Positions 27,913-39,522 of a stretch of DNA of 64,000 nt are shown here, in pieces; the stretch's first letter is position 1, and every line of letters begins with the position of its first letter. Made by a program: the position numbers and the translations under genes. The notes beneath the pieces are model-generated. The model saw nothing but the letters and a program-made list of their open reading frames with translations. It was not told the DNA's origin and searched no databases. Source of the DNA: Pigmentiphaga humi (GTDB taxonomy: Bacteria; Pseudomonadota; Gammaproteobacteria; Burkholderiales; Burkholderiaceae_B); assembly GCF_900606115.1 (NCBI RefSeq), contig NZ_UWPJ01000023.1, positions 124,001 to 188,000 on the forward strand. Direction: 5' to 3'.

Positions 27913-28317
27913 ATGAGCCAGAGCATCGACTTCCTGCAACCCGAGGGCTGGCCGCGTCCCCGCGGCTACAGCAACGGCGTGTCCGCCCGGGGCAGGCAGG
28001 TCTTCATCAGCGGGATGATAGGCTGGGACGCCGACGAAGTCTTCCACGCGAAAGACCTCGCCGGCCAGGTGCGGCAGGCCCTGGCCAACATCGCGGCCGT
28101 GCTCGCCGCCGGCGGGGCGAGGCCCGAGCACATCGTGCGCATGACCTGGTACGTGCTGGACAAGCGCGCCTACGTGGCGGCGTATCCCGAGATCGGCCAG
28201 GCCTATCGCGAGATCATCGGCCGGCATTTCCCGACGATGACCGCGGTGCAGGTAGCCGGGTTGATCGAGGACGAGGCCCTGGTCGAGATCGAAGTCACGG
28301 CCGTGGTCCCGGACTGA
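27913..28317 (+). CDS. RidA/YjgF-family protein lacking the canonical arginine
   Basis: 134 residues with the RidA fold pattern (RQVFISGMIGWD; VRMTWYVLDK; ALVEIEVTAVV). In true RidA imine deaminases an Arg lies in FPARSxVEV; the matching stretch here is FPTMTAVQV, so that residue is missing. The protein probably has another role, such as binding or hydrolysing an intermediate of the aryl-CoA pathway. AAGGAG precedes the ATG. It is the last gene of the cluster. Confidence 0.88.
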   Translation: MSQSIDFLQPEGWPRPRGYSNGVSARGRQVFISGMIGWDADEVFHAKDLAGQVRQALANIAAVLAAGGARPEHIVRMTWYVLDKRAYVAAYPEIGQAYREIIGRHFPTMTAVQVAGLIEDEALVEIEVTAVVPD

Positions 28318-28384
28318 AGGGCCCGCAGTCGCCCGATACAGGGCGGTGTAGGTATCATCGGGGTGTGATCCATGGAGAAGCACC

Positions 28385-28579
28385 GTGAACGACAACCCGC
28401 ATACGCTCAAGCCCGGCTACTACTGGTATTTCATCGAGACCGACCCGCCTTCGATCATCCACATCCACGAATCGGGCGCCGCCAGCCTCATGGGGACCGA
28501 CTACGAGGTCCCTGCCGAGGACGTCGCCGAGATGATCGAGCGCGGCGAGACCTTCGTCTGGATCGATCCGCCGCATTGA
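28385..28579 (+). CDS. Small hypothetical protein
   Basis: 64 residues from a GTG preceded by GGAGAAG. Acidic, with no signal or membrane helix (GYYWYFIETDPPSIIHIHESG; EVPAEDVAEMIERGETF). Not assigned to a named family. It lies in its own short unit between the aryl-CoA cluster and the convergent yihY-like gene. Confidence 0.65.
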   Translation: MNDNPHTLKPGYYWYFIETDPPSIIHIHESGAASLMGTDYEVPAEDVAEMIERGETFVWIDPPH

Positions 28580-28593
28580 ACCCACCTAGGCGC

Positions 28594-29571
28594 TTACGGA
28601 CCGGCGGAGCCGGATCCGCGGCGCCCTGGGTCGGACGACGGCTGATGATCGGCGGGAGCGGGCGGCACTTCTTTTAATACCTGGTCCAGGCTGTGCTGGC
28701 CGCGGCGGCCGAAGGTATCGGCGAATTGCCGCGTGAACGCGGCGCCGAAGAAGAAGATCTGCGCGGAATAGTAGATCCACAGCAGCAGCGCGATGACCGA
28801 TCCGGCCACGCCGTAGGACGAGGCCACGCTGCCCTGGCCCAGGTACAGGCTGATGAGCCCCTTGCCGACCAGGAACAGGACCGCGGTCACCAGCGCGCCG
28901 GGGAACACGTCGCGCCATGGGATGTAGACGCTGGGCAGCAGCTTGAACACTACCGCGAACAAGGCGGTGATGACGGCGAAGGAAAAGACATTGGACAGCA
29001 CCAGCGCCGCCGTGGCGAATGCCGATTCGACCCAGAAGGCATGCCAGTAGTCCTGCAGCACCGACAGCGCGGCATTCACCGCAAGCGAGATCAGCAGGAA
29101 CAGCGCCAGCACCAGAACGAGCCCGAACGACAGCAGGCGGCCGCGGATCTGCGCCCAGACGCCGCTGGTCCGGGCGGGCGGGACATCCCATAGATCGTCC
29201 AGGCTGCTTTTCAGCTCGGCAAAGGCCGTGGTGGCGCTGAACATCAGCAGCACGGTGGAGATCAAGGCCGCGGCCCAGGTTTTCTCCGACTGAACGGCGC
29301 TGGCCAGCACGGTCTGTATGGCCTCGGCGCCCTGGCGGCCGGTCAGGCCGCCGATCTGGTGGACCAGTTGGTCGCGCACGGCGTCTTCGCCGAAGAAGGC
29401 GCCGGCAATCGCGATCACCAGCAGCAGGATGGGCGCCAGCGAGAACACCATGTAGAGCGCGAGCGCGGCGCCCTTGCTGGCGGCACGGTGATCGGACCAG
29501 CGCTGGACCGTATCCCACAGCACGGAGACGATGAGGATGCGGCGCAGCTTGTCGAGGAGTCCGTTGGGCAT
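28594..29571 (-). CDS. YihY/BrkB-family inner-membrane protein
   Basis: 325 residues, about six membrane helices. The family signature is seen in AASKGAALALYMVFSLAPIL, FAELKSSLDDLW and the last helices with GSVIALLLWIYYSAQIFFFG. Members were once called ribonuclease BN; that activity is not theirs, and the real function is unknown. The C-terminus is a Pro/Gly/Asp-rich tail. Single-gene unit. Confidence 0.9.
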   Translation of the reverse strand: MPNGLLDKLRRILIVSVLWDTVQRWSDHRAASKGAALALYMVFSLAPILLLVIAIAGAFFGEDAVRDQLVHQIGGLTGRQGAEAIQTVLASAVQSEKTWAAALISTVLLMFSATTAFAELKSSLDDLWDVPPARTSGVWAQIRGRLLSFGLVLVLALFLLISLAVNAALSVLQDYWHAFWVESAFATAALVLSNVFSFAVITALFAVVFKLLPSVYIPWRDVFPGALVTAVLFLVGKGLISLYLGQGSVASSYGVAGSVIALLLWIYYSAQIFFFGAAFTRQFADTFGRRGQHSLDQVLKEVPPAPADHQPSSDPGRRGSGSAGP

Positions 29572-29687
29572 GGAGAGTGGAGGCGGGCGGGTCCAGGCTC
29601 CATTCTGTGCAGCGCAGGCACGGTGCGTCAGTACTTAAAACATTCCGACGCAACTGTAGGCGTTTGCTAACGCCTGGCCCCGGAGGG

Positions 29688-30653
29688 TCAATCCTGCACG
29701 TTGAAGCCGGTCTGCGCCACGATGCCGCGCCAGCGTTCGATCTCGGCGCGCTGGTAGCCGGCCAGCTCGGCATGCGCGGCGAACGCGGCGTTGACGCCCT
29801 GGGAAACCAGCTTCTGGCGGATGTCCGCGTCGTCCAGCGCGTCGCGCACCGCGGTTTCCAGCCGGCTCACGACTGCCGCCGGCGTGCCCTTGGGCGCGTA
29901 CAAGCCGTACCAGCCCGTGGCGTTGACGTCGGGGTAGCCGGATTCGGCCATGGTCGGCACGTTGGGCGCGGTGGGCTGGCGCCGGGCGCCCGTGACGGCC
30001 AGCACCTTGAGCTTGCCGTCCTGCGCAAGCTGCTGGGCGGCCTGCAGCACCAGGAAGCCGAACTGCACCTGTCCGCCCACCAGGTCGGTGACGAGCGGGG
30101 CCGAGCCCTTGTAGGGAACGTGCTGCATGTCCAGCCTGGCCGCGCGATTGAACATGTCGCCGGCGAATTGCGAAGGCGAGGCCGCGCCGAACGAGCCGTA
30201 CGAGTATTTGCCGCGGCCGGCCTGCAGCCAGGAGACTAGATGCGGGAGCGAGTCGGCGGGCACGCTGGCGGGCGTGGCCAGCGCCAGCTCGAACTCCACC
30301 AGGCGTGCCACCGGCTCGAAATCCTTGATTGGGTCGTAGGGCAGTTTCTTGTAGGTGGCCGGACTGACCGCCATGGTCTGGGCGAAGCCCATCAGCAGCG
30401 TGTAGCCGTCCGGGGCGGCGCGCGCGACGGCCTGGGTGCCGATGAAGCCGCTGGCGCCGGCCTTGTTCTCGATGACGACCGGCTGGCCGAGGCGGGTGCG
30501 CAGTTGTTCGCCCACCATGCGCGCCACGGCGTCGGGCGTGCCGCCGGCGGGGCCGGGAACCACCAGCGTGATGGGGCGGGACGGGTATGTTTCGGCATGG
30601 GCGAGCGATGCGGCCAGCATGCAGGACAGGGTGAGCGCGGCGTAGCGGATCAT
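29688..30653 (-). CDS. Bug/TctC-family periplasmic substrate-binding protein
   Basis: 321 residues from the ATG at 30653, which has GGAGG just upstream. A signal peptide ends in SLAHA and the mature part begins ETYPSRPITLVVPGPAGGTPDA. Family motifs: LPYDPIKDFEPVARL, MQHVPYKGSAPLVTDL, PNVPTMAESGYPDVNATGWYG. No TctA or TctB genes are near. It is divergent from the ABC transporter operon across a 188-bp region. Confidence 0.92.
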   Translation of the reverse strand: MIRYAALTLSCMLAASLAHAETYPSRPITLVVPGPAGGTPDAVARMVGEQLRTRLGQPVVIENKAGASGFIGTQAVARAAPDGYTLLMGFAQTMAVSPATYKKLPYDPIKDFEPVARLVEFELALATPASVPADSLPHLVSWLQAGRGKYSYGSFGAASPSQFAGDMFNRAARLDMQHVPYKGSAPLVTDLVGGQVQFGFLVLQAAQQLAQDGKLKVLAVTGARRQPTAPNVPTMAESGYPDVNATGWYGLYAPKGTPAAVVSRLETAVRDALDDADIRQKLVSQGVNAAFAAHAELAGYQRAEIERWRGIVAQTGFNVQD

Positions 30654-30841
30654 GGGGCCTCCGTAGCAAAGCGCCCATGCTAGAAGCTTGCCATGTACGC
30701 TGCACAATGAATTTGTCCGGCATGGCTATGCCATCCGGCTATGGCGGGCGGGATCTTGGGGCTATCCCTGAAACATGCGGCCCGGCCGAAGGTACGGATT
30801 TGCTATGCTGCTCAGCAGTGGGCCTACAGGGGGGGTGGCAG

Positions 30842-33124
30842 ATGCGTTGGATGCGCGCTGACGGTGCGAAACGGGGCGCGATGGGCGGAACGGCATGCCT
30901 GTTTCTGGCCATGGCCGTGCTGGCCGGCTGTGGCCGGCCCGGCAGCGAACCTGCTTCGCCGCTGAACAGTCCCTATGCCGCCGGCGCCGAGCGCCAGAAC
31001 GTGCTCTATACCGCGTTCACGCAGCGTTCGCCCAAATATCTCGATCCCGCCAGCTCGTATTCGGTGGACGAGACGCCGTACACCTACCAGATCTACGAGC
31101 CGCTCTACGGCTACCACTACCTCAAGCGTCCGTATCAACTGGTGCCGCGCGCCGCGGTCAAGGTGGCCGACCCTGTCTACCTGGATGCCCAGGGCCGCCC
31201 GCTGGCCGGCGACGTGCCGGGCGAGCAGGTCGCACAGAGCGTCTACGACATTCCCATCAAGCCGGGCATCCGCTTCCAGCCGCATCCCGCCTTCGCGGTG
31301 GACGGGGCCGGGCGCGATCGCTACCGCCATCTTCAGCCGGGCGACCTCGAGGGCAAATACGCCATCACCGATTTTCCCGAGACCGGCACGCGCGAGCTGA
31401 CGGCCGACGACTACGTCTACGGCATCCGCCGCCTGGCGACCACGCGGGTGGTGTCGCCGATCTTCGCGCACATGGCCGAGTACATCGTCGGCTTCAAGGA
31501 GTATGGCGATCGCATCCGCGCCCTCGATGCGCAGATGCGCAAGGGCCTGGATCCGACCACGCGCGACCTGCCCTGGATCGATTTCCGCCAATATGCCTTC
31601 GAGGGCGTCGAAGCGATCGATCCGCATACCCTGCGCATCCGCATCAAGGGCAAATACCCCCAGTTCAAATACTGGCTGGCGATGACGTTTTTCTCGCCCA
31701 TCCCCTGGGAGGCCGACCAGTTCTACAGCCAGCCGGGGATGGCGGCGCGCAATCTGACGCTGAACTATTGGCCCGTGGGCACCGGCCCCTACATGCTCAC
31801 CGAGTACCGGGAGAACCGCCGCCACGTGCTGACGCGCAATCCGAACTTCCACGGCGAGCCCTATCCCTGCGAAGGCTCGGAGCAGGACCGCGCCGAAGGG
31901 CTGCTGGACGATTGCGGCAAGCCCACGCCCTTCATCGACCGCATCGTCTTCAATATCGAAAAGGAAAGCGTGCCGCTGCAGGGCAAGTTCCTGCAGGGCT
32001 ATTACGACGTGCCGCAGGCCGAGCGCGGCGAATACGGCGTGGCCTACCTGGTTGCCGCGGGCGACTCGCAGGAAAAGGCCGCGTTGTACGCCGAGCGCGG
32101 CCTGAAGCTGCCCACCACGGTGGAAACGCAGAACTGGTATATGGGCTTCAACTGGCTGGATCCGGTGGTGGGCAAGGGCGACACGCCCGCGCAGCAGGAA
32201 CGCAACCGCAAGCTGCGTCAGGCCATCAGCATCGCGGTGGACTGGGAAGAGTACGTCACCATCTTCGAGAACAGCCAGGCGCAAGTGGCCCATGGCCCGC
32301 TGCCGCCCGGCCTGCTGGGCTACCGCGAGCCGCCCGCGGGCGCCAACCCGGTGGTCTACGACATCGCCGAGGGTCAGGTCGCGCGCAAGCCGCTCGACGT
32401 GGCCAGGCGGCTGCTGGCCGAGGCCGGCTATCCGGAGGGGCGCAATGCCGAGACGGGCCAGCCGCTGGTATTGAACTACGACGCCATGGGCGGCGTCTCG
32501 CCGGCGGCGCGCTCCCAGTTCGACTGGATGCAGCGCCAGTTCGGCAAGCTCGGCATCCAGCTGGAGATCCGCTCGACCGACTACAACCGCTTCCAGGACA
32601 AGATGCGGCGCGGCGTGGCGCAGATCTTCATGTGGGGCTGGAACGCCGACTATCCCGACGCCGAGAACTTCCTGTTCCTGCTCTACGGCCCCAACGGCAA
32701 GGCCAAAGAGGGCGGCGAGAACGCCTCCAACTATGCCAATCCCGAATTCGACAAGCTGTTCGAGCGCATGAAATACCTCGACGACGGCCCCGAGAAGGAG
32801 GCGCTGATCGCGCGCATGGTGGCCATCGTCCAGGGCGATGCCGCCTGGCTGTTCGGCTACTTCCCCAAGTCCGGGGGCGCCTATCAGCAGTGGGTGGGCA
32901 ACGGCAAGCCGACCCAGATGATCCGCAACAACCTCCAGTACATGAAAATCGACCCCGACCTGCGCGCCCGGAAGATCGCCGAATGGAACCGGCCGGTGTG
33001 GTGGCCGGTGGCGCTGGTGGCCGCATTGCTGGTGCTGCTGGCGCTGCCGGCCTGGCTCATGGTGCGCCGCCGTGAGCGGGCGGCGGCCGTCTACGCCGGC
33101 CAATCCGACAGGAGCGCGGCATGA
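30842..33124 (+). CDS. ABC transporter substrate-binding lipoprotein (family 5) with C-terminal membrane helix
   Basis: 760 residues, much longer than the usual 500-550 of DppA/OppA. Lipobox LAGC places the lipid-attached Cys at about residue 30. The binding domain shows PKYLDPASSYSVDET, YQIYEPLYGYHYL, GTGPYMLTEY, NRKLRQAISIAVDW and WNADYPDAENF. Near the C-terminus (about 719-741) there is a clear hydrophobic helix, WWPVALVAALLVLLALPAWL, followed by Arg-rich residues. Thus the protein may be anchored at both ends, which is unusual. The stop overlaps the first permease start (ATGA). Confidence 0.88.
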   Translation: MRWMRADGAKRGAMGGTACLFLAMAVLAGCGRPGSEPASPLNSPYAAGAERQNVLYTAFTQRSPKYLDPASSYSVDETPYTYQIYEPLYGYHYLKRPYQLVPRAAVKVADPVYLDAQGRPLAGDVPGEQVAQSVYDIPIKPGIRFQPHPAFAVDGAGRDRYRHLQPGDLEGKYAITDFPETGTRELTADDYVYGIRRLATTRVVSPIFAHMAEYIVGFKEYGDRIRALDAQMRKGLDPTTRDLPWIDFRQYAFEGVEAIDPHTLRIRIKGKYPQFKYWLAMTFFSPIPWEADQFYSQPGMAARNLTLNYWPVGTGPYMLTEYRENRRHVLTRNPNFHGEPYPCEGSEQDRAEGLLDDCGKPTPFIDRIVFNIEKESVPLQGKFLQGYYDVPQAERGEYGVAYLVAAGDSQEKAALYAERGLKLPTTVETQNWYMGFNWLDPVVGKGDTPAQQERNRKLRQAISIAVDWEEYVTIFENSQAQVAHGPLPPGLLGYREPPAGANPVVYDIAEGQVARKPLDVARRLLAEAGYPEGRNAETGQPLVLNYDAMGGVSPAARSQFDWMQRQFGKLGIQLEIRSTDYNRFQDKMRRGVAQIFMWGWNADYPDAENFLFLLYGPNGKAKEGGENASNYANPEFDKLFERMKYLDDGPEKEALIARMVAIVQGDAAWLFGYFPKSGGAYQQWVGNGKPTQMIRNNLQYMKIDPDLRARKIAEWNRPVWWPVALVAALLVLLALPAWLMVRRRERAAAVYAGQSDRSAA

Positions 33125-34098
33125 CCGCTTACATCGTGCGCCGTATCCTCTACGGCATCCTGATCCTGATCGGCGTGAACCTGTTCACCTTCATGCTGTT
33201 CTTCGCCGTCAACACGCCCGACGACATGGCGCGCCTGGCCATAGGCGGGCGCCGCGTCACCGCCGACGCCATCGAGAAATGGAAGGTCGAGCGCGGCTAC
33301 GACAAGCCGCTGCTGGTCAACGGCCAGGCGCAGGGCGCCGGGCGCTATACCGATACGATCTTCTTCGAGCGCTCGGCGCGTCTGTTCGTGTTCGACTTCG
33401 GCGCCTCCGACGCCGGCCGCGACATCGGCTACGAAATCCGCCAGCGCGTCGGGGCCAGCCTGGCGCTGGCCGTGCCGACCTTCATACTGGGGCTGTTCGC
33501 CAGCATCGCGTTCGCGCTGCTGCTGGTGTTCTTCAGGGGGACGTATCTCGACTTCTGGGGCGTGGTGCTGTGCGTGGCCATGCTGTCGATCTCGGCGCTG
33601 TTCTACATCATCGCGGGGCAGTACCTGTTCTCCAAGACGCTGCGGCTGGTGCCGCTGTCGGGTTTCGCCGGCGGGCTGGACAGCGTGCGCTTCCTGCTGC
33701 TGCCGGTACTGGTGGCGATCGTCGCCAAGCTCGGCCCCGAAGCGCGTTTCTACCGCGCGCTGTTCCTGGAGGAAATCGGCAAGGATTACGTACGCACCGC
33801 GCGCGCCAAGGGCCTGTCCGAGCGCATCGTGCTGTTCCGCCACGTGTTGCGCAATGCCATGCTGCCCATCCTGACCAGCACCATCTCGGCGATCCCGCTG
33901 CTGTTCATGGGCAGCCTGATCGCCGAGTCGTTCTTCGGCATCCCGGGGCTGGGCAGCTACACCCTGGACGCCATCAATGCCCAGGACTTCGCCATCGTCC
34001 GGGCCATGGTGTTCATCGGCTCGGTGCTCTACATCATCGGCCTGATCCTGGCCGATATTTCCTACACGATCGCGGATCCGCGCGTGCGTTTCGAGTAA
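33121..34098 (+). CDS. Peptide-type ABC transporter permease (DppB-like)
   Basis: 325 residues. It starts with the family mark YIVRRILYGILILIGVNLF, has six helices, and carries the EAA loop as ARAKGLSERIVLFRHVLRNA. It pairs with the next permease to form the channel. The start overlaps the binding-protein stop by 4 bp. Confidence 0.93.
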   Translation: MTAYIVRRILYGILILIGVNLFTFMLFFAVNTPDDMARLAIGGRRVTADAIEKWKVERGYDKPLLVNGQAQGAGRYTDTIFFERSARLFVFDFGASDAGRDIGYEIRQRVGASLALAVPTFILGLFASIAFALLLVFFRGTYLDFWGVVLCVAMLSISALFYIIAGQYLFSKTLRLVPLSGFAGGLDSVRFLLLPVLVAIVAKLGPEARFYRALFLEEIGKDYVRTARAKGLSERIVLFRHVLRNAMLPILTSTISAIPLLFMGSLIAESFFGIPGLGSYTLDAINAQDFAIVRAMVFIGSVLYIIGLILADISYTIADPRVRFE

Positions 34099-34102
34099 GA
34101 AC

Positions 34103-35565
34103 ATGCCCAAGCTCGTCTTCCTATGGACCGATGTCGCGCTGTTCCTGCTGGTGCTGGCGGTGGCCGGCTACGCCTGGCATGCGCGCCGCAGCCCCAACCT
34201 GCGGGCCACCTGGAGCCGGGTGGCGCGCGACACGCCGGCCATGTGCGCCGCTGTGGTGATGGGTGTGTTCGTACTGATCGGCCTGCTCGATTCCCTGCAT
34301 TACCGGCCGCTGCTGGAGTCGGTCGAGGTCAACGGCGCGCAGAGCGCGCGCGCCTATGCGCCGGTCACCCGTTCGGTGCTCGACGACCTACTCGAGGCAC
34401 CGATGGCGGGGCGCGAGAAAACCTACTCCGCGCCGTTGGCCGTGCGGCAGTTCACCAAGGAATCCATGCTGGTGGACGGCAAGCCGGTGCGCGACTACCC
34501 GCGCCTGCGCCACGGCGGCGCGCACCTGGAGGATCCCGACGGCCAGTGGCTGGGCGACGTGCTGCGGCGGACCGCGGCCGGCGCGGCCGCCGGCCTGGCC
34601 GTGGCGGCGGTGGTTGCGCTGTTCGCGTCGGCGTCCCTGGCGCGCCGCCGGCGCGCCTCGCTGGGCGCGGCCTGGCGCGCCATCGTCAGGCGGCGCACGC
34701 GCACGCCGCTGGGGCCCATGCTGCTGACTTTCGGCGTCATCGCCGTGCTGGGCGGCGTGGCGGCGGCATTGTCCACCGGCTATCACGCGCTGGGCACGGA
34801 CAGCACCGGCAACGACGTGCTGGTGCAGACCGTCAAGAGCTTCCGCACCGCGCTGGTGATCGGCAGCCTCACCACGCTCGCCACGCTGCCGCTGGCGCTG
34901 TCGCTGGGCATCATGGCGGGCTATCTCAAGGGCTGGGTCGACGACGTCATCCAATACGTCTACACCACGCTCACCTCGATTCCCGGCGTGCTGCTGATCG
35001 CCGCCTGCGTGCTGATGGTGCAGGTCTTCATCGACACCAACCCCGAACTGTTCGAGACCGGTGCCGAGCGCGCCGACCTGCGCCTGTTCCTGCTGTGCAT
35101 CATCCTGGGCGTGACCGGCTGGGCCGGACTGTGCCGCCTGCTGCGGGCCGAGACGCTCAAGCTGCGTGAACTGGACTACGTGCTGGCGGCGCGCGCCTTC
35201 GGGGCCTCGCCGGCGCGCATCATGCTCAAGCACCTGCTGCCCAACGTCATGCACATCGTGCTGATCACCGTGGTGCTCGATTTCTCCACGCTGGTGCTCT
35301 ATGAGGCCGTGCTGTCCTACCTCGGCGTCGGCGTGGACCCATCGATGAACTCCTTCGGCTCGATGATCAACCTGGCCCGCCTGGAAATGTCGCGCGACCC
35401 GATGATCTGGTGGAACCTGCTGTCGGCCTTCGTCTTCATGCTGGCCCTGGTGCTGTCGGCCAATCTGTTCGCCGACGCCGTGCGCGAGGCCTTCGACCCG
35501 CGCGCGCGCAGCTACCGGCCCGCCTGGGCGCGGCGCCGGCCCACCGCGCTGCAGGAGGAACGGCA

Positions 35566-35569
<4 letters not shown>
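34103..35569 (+). CDS. Peptide-type ABC transporter permease (DppC-like), enlarged
   Basis: 488 residues, against about 300 for typical DppC. An extra N-terminal block contains two or three helices and an approximately 90-residue probably periplasmic region before the normal core. The core shows HALGTDSTGNDVL, which is diagnostic for DppC-type permeases, and the EAA loop AARAFGASPARIMLKHLLPN. The stop overlaps the ATPase start (ATGA). Confidence 0.92.
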
Positions 35570-37479
<1,910 letters not shown>

Positions 37480-38441
37480 GGAGCTTGTTCGGGGGCGGCC
37501 GGGCGCAACTGCCCAGCCGCCCGCAGCAATTCCTTTCTCAGGTTCTTCAGCGGACCGTCGATGGCGCGATGCCGGGACAGAATCAGAGAGATAGGCGGGA
37601 GCGGGGCGCTCAACTCGATGGGCAGGACTCGGATGCTGCGCAGGCGCCGGTAATGCTGCGCCGCGGACGTCGGCGAGGCGGTAATAAGGCCGCCTTGTTC
37701 GACCAGGCTCAGGTTGGAAAGAAAGCTGGACGAACGGATGACCGGTTGCGGGGGCGGCAGGCCCGCGTGGAGGAACTCGTCCACCAGCAGCGCCGACGTT
37801 ACCGAGCCTGGCGGAGGCAAGACCCAGGCGCGGCCCGCCAGGTCGGATAGTGCCAGTTTCCTGCGCGCGGCCAAGGGGTCGCTCCGGGCCACGACTATGC
37901 ACATGCCCTCGTCGTAGAGGGTCTCCACGCGGAACCGATGGCCCTCTTCGGGCACGAGCGCGGCATCGCGGGTCACCCGGCCGACGACGCAATCGAACCT
38001 TCCCTGCGACAGCCATTCGAGCAAGAGATCCGAAGTGCCTTCCGTCAGCTGGATGTCCAGCGAGGGATGGGAAGCGATCAGGCCCGACAATGCCGCCGGC
38101 ATGATGTTCAGCATGCAGCGCGGCAAGACGCCGATGCGCAGGATATCCCGGGTCCCGCCGGCCTCGGCCTCGATCGTCGCCAGTTCGTTGCCTATGACTT
38201 CCACGCGCCTCAGGATGGCCTTGACGCTCGGCGTCGAGGTCATGCCGCTGCGCGAGCGCACGAACAGCGGCTTGCCCAGCGCGGCTTCGATCTCGCGCAG
38301 CATCGCGCTTGCCGTAGGCTGGGTCACGTGCAATTGCCTGGCCGCCTGGCGTATCGATCCGAAGCGGTCGATCAATTCGAGCAGACGCAGGTTTCTGAAC
38401 CGGAGCTGGGAAATGCGGAACGAGGTCTGGTCGTTCGCCAT

Positions 38442-38548
38442 GATCGGAAATCCATTTCACATGAACGGAAAGTTCAATTATCTCCTTATCAGCAAGCCCG
38501 GCATACTTCGGGTCGATCGGCATCCATAAAGAAAAAGGAGGTGACACC
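38442..38548. promoter_or_regulatory. LysR-controlled divergent promoter region
   Basis: The dyad TGAAC-GGAAA-GTTCA (38462-38476) is a plausible LysR-type binding site. Close to the plus-strand ATG lies AAAGGAGGTGA, a nearly full complement of the 16S rRNA tail, so translation of the Bug receptor should be very efficient. Confidence 0.5.
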
Positions 38549-39520
38549 ATGTTCAGCCGTAGGCAGTTCGTTGCTTGCGCCGTCGCGGCCACGGCAGGCT
38601 TGCACGGTTCCGCCGCGCTGGCGGCGGGGTGGCCGGAGAAGCCCATTACCCTGATCGTGCCGTTCGCGCCCGGCGGCGCGACGGACATCGTCGGACGGAT
38701 AGTGGCGGACCAGTTGGGCAAGCGGCTGGGCGTCACGATCGTCGTCGACAACCGCGCCGGGGCGGCGGGAGCGATAGGGATGAGCGAGCTGGCGCGTAGC
38801 CAGCCCGACGGGTACGCCTTCGCATTGATTACGGACTCCATTCCCCTGCAGCCCTTGCTCAGGCAGTCGCTGGACTGGCGCATGGATCAATTCGAGCCCA
38901 TCGCGAAGATCGCGACGTCGCCGGAGCTGCTGGTGGTCAACGCCCGGTTCCCGGCCAGGACGGTCAAGGAGTTCGTGGAGCGGGCGAAGGCCCAGCCCGG
39001 GAAAATCTCGTATGCGGCATCCAGCACCGGGTCGGTGCACCACCTGGCGGGCGAGATTTTCCGCAAGCAGACGGGCATAGACATTACCCATATTCCCTAT
39101 AAGGGCGGCGGCCAGTCCATCGTCGACATGGTCTCGGGCCGCGTCGATGCGGGCTTCATCGGCCTGGCGCCGGTGTTGAACCAGTTGAAGAGCGGCCAGT
39201 TGCGCGCGCTCGCCCAGACGGGCGACAAACGCGACCCGCAGGCGCCGGACGTTCCCACGTTCGCCGAGGCGGGATTCAAGGCCTTCGACGTACAGCTCTG
39301 GATCGGACTGGTCGGCCTGGGCGGGACGCCGGCCGGTGTATCCGCGAAGATGCAGGACGCCGTCGCGCAAATGCTTGCCGCGCCGGAGGTCCAGGCCAAG
39401 TTCAAGGAGATAGGTTTCGAGGCGGTATCCGGCAGCCAGAAGGAGTTCGGACCATGGCTGGCCCGCCAGCAGCAGGCCTGGGCCGAGCTTGTCCAGAAAC
39501 TGGGGTTGGTGGGAAATTGA
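38549..39520 (+). CDS. Bug/TctC-family periplasmic substrate-binding protein
   Basis: 323 residues. Signal peptide with twin-Arg-like SRRQFV start and cleavage near AALA; mature part GWPEKPITLIVPFAPGGATDI. Family motifs: ITHIPYKGGGQSIVDM and APDVPTFAEAGFKAFD. It is the first gene of an operon with a lyase, a phosphosulfolactate-synthase-like protein and a TauE-type exporter, so its ligand is probably the substrate of that pathway. SD is unusually strong. Confidence 0.93.
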   Translation: MFSRRQFVACAVAATAGLHGSAALAAGWPEKPITLIVPFAPGGATDIVGRIVADQLGKRLGVTIVVDNRAGAAGAIGMSELARSQPDGYAFALITDSIPLQPLLRQSLDWRMDQFEPIAKIATSPELLVVNARFPARTVKEFVERAKAQPGKISYAASSTGSVHHLAGEIFRKQTGIDITHIPYKGGGQSIVDMVSGRVDAGFIGLAPVLNQLKSGQLRALAQTGDKRDPQAPDVPTFAEAGFKAFDVQLWIGLVGLGGTPAGVSAKMQDAVAQMLAAPEVQAKFKEIGFEAVSGSQKEFGPWLARQQQAWAELVQKLGLVGN

Positions 39521-39522
39521 GC

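Noticed and set aside
28594-29571. Ribonuclease BN
   Set aside because: YihY-family proteins were once given this name in error; the sequence is an integral membrane protein with no nuclease motif.
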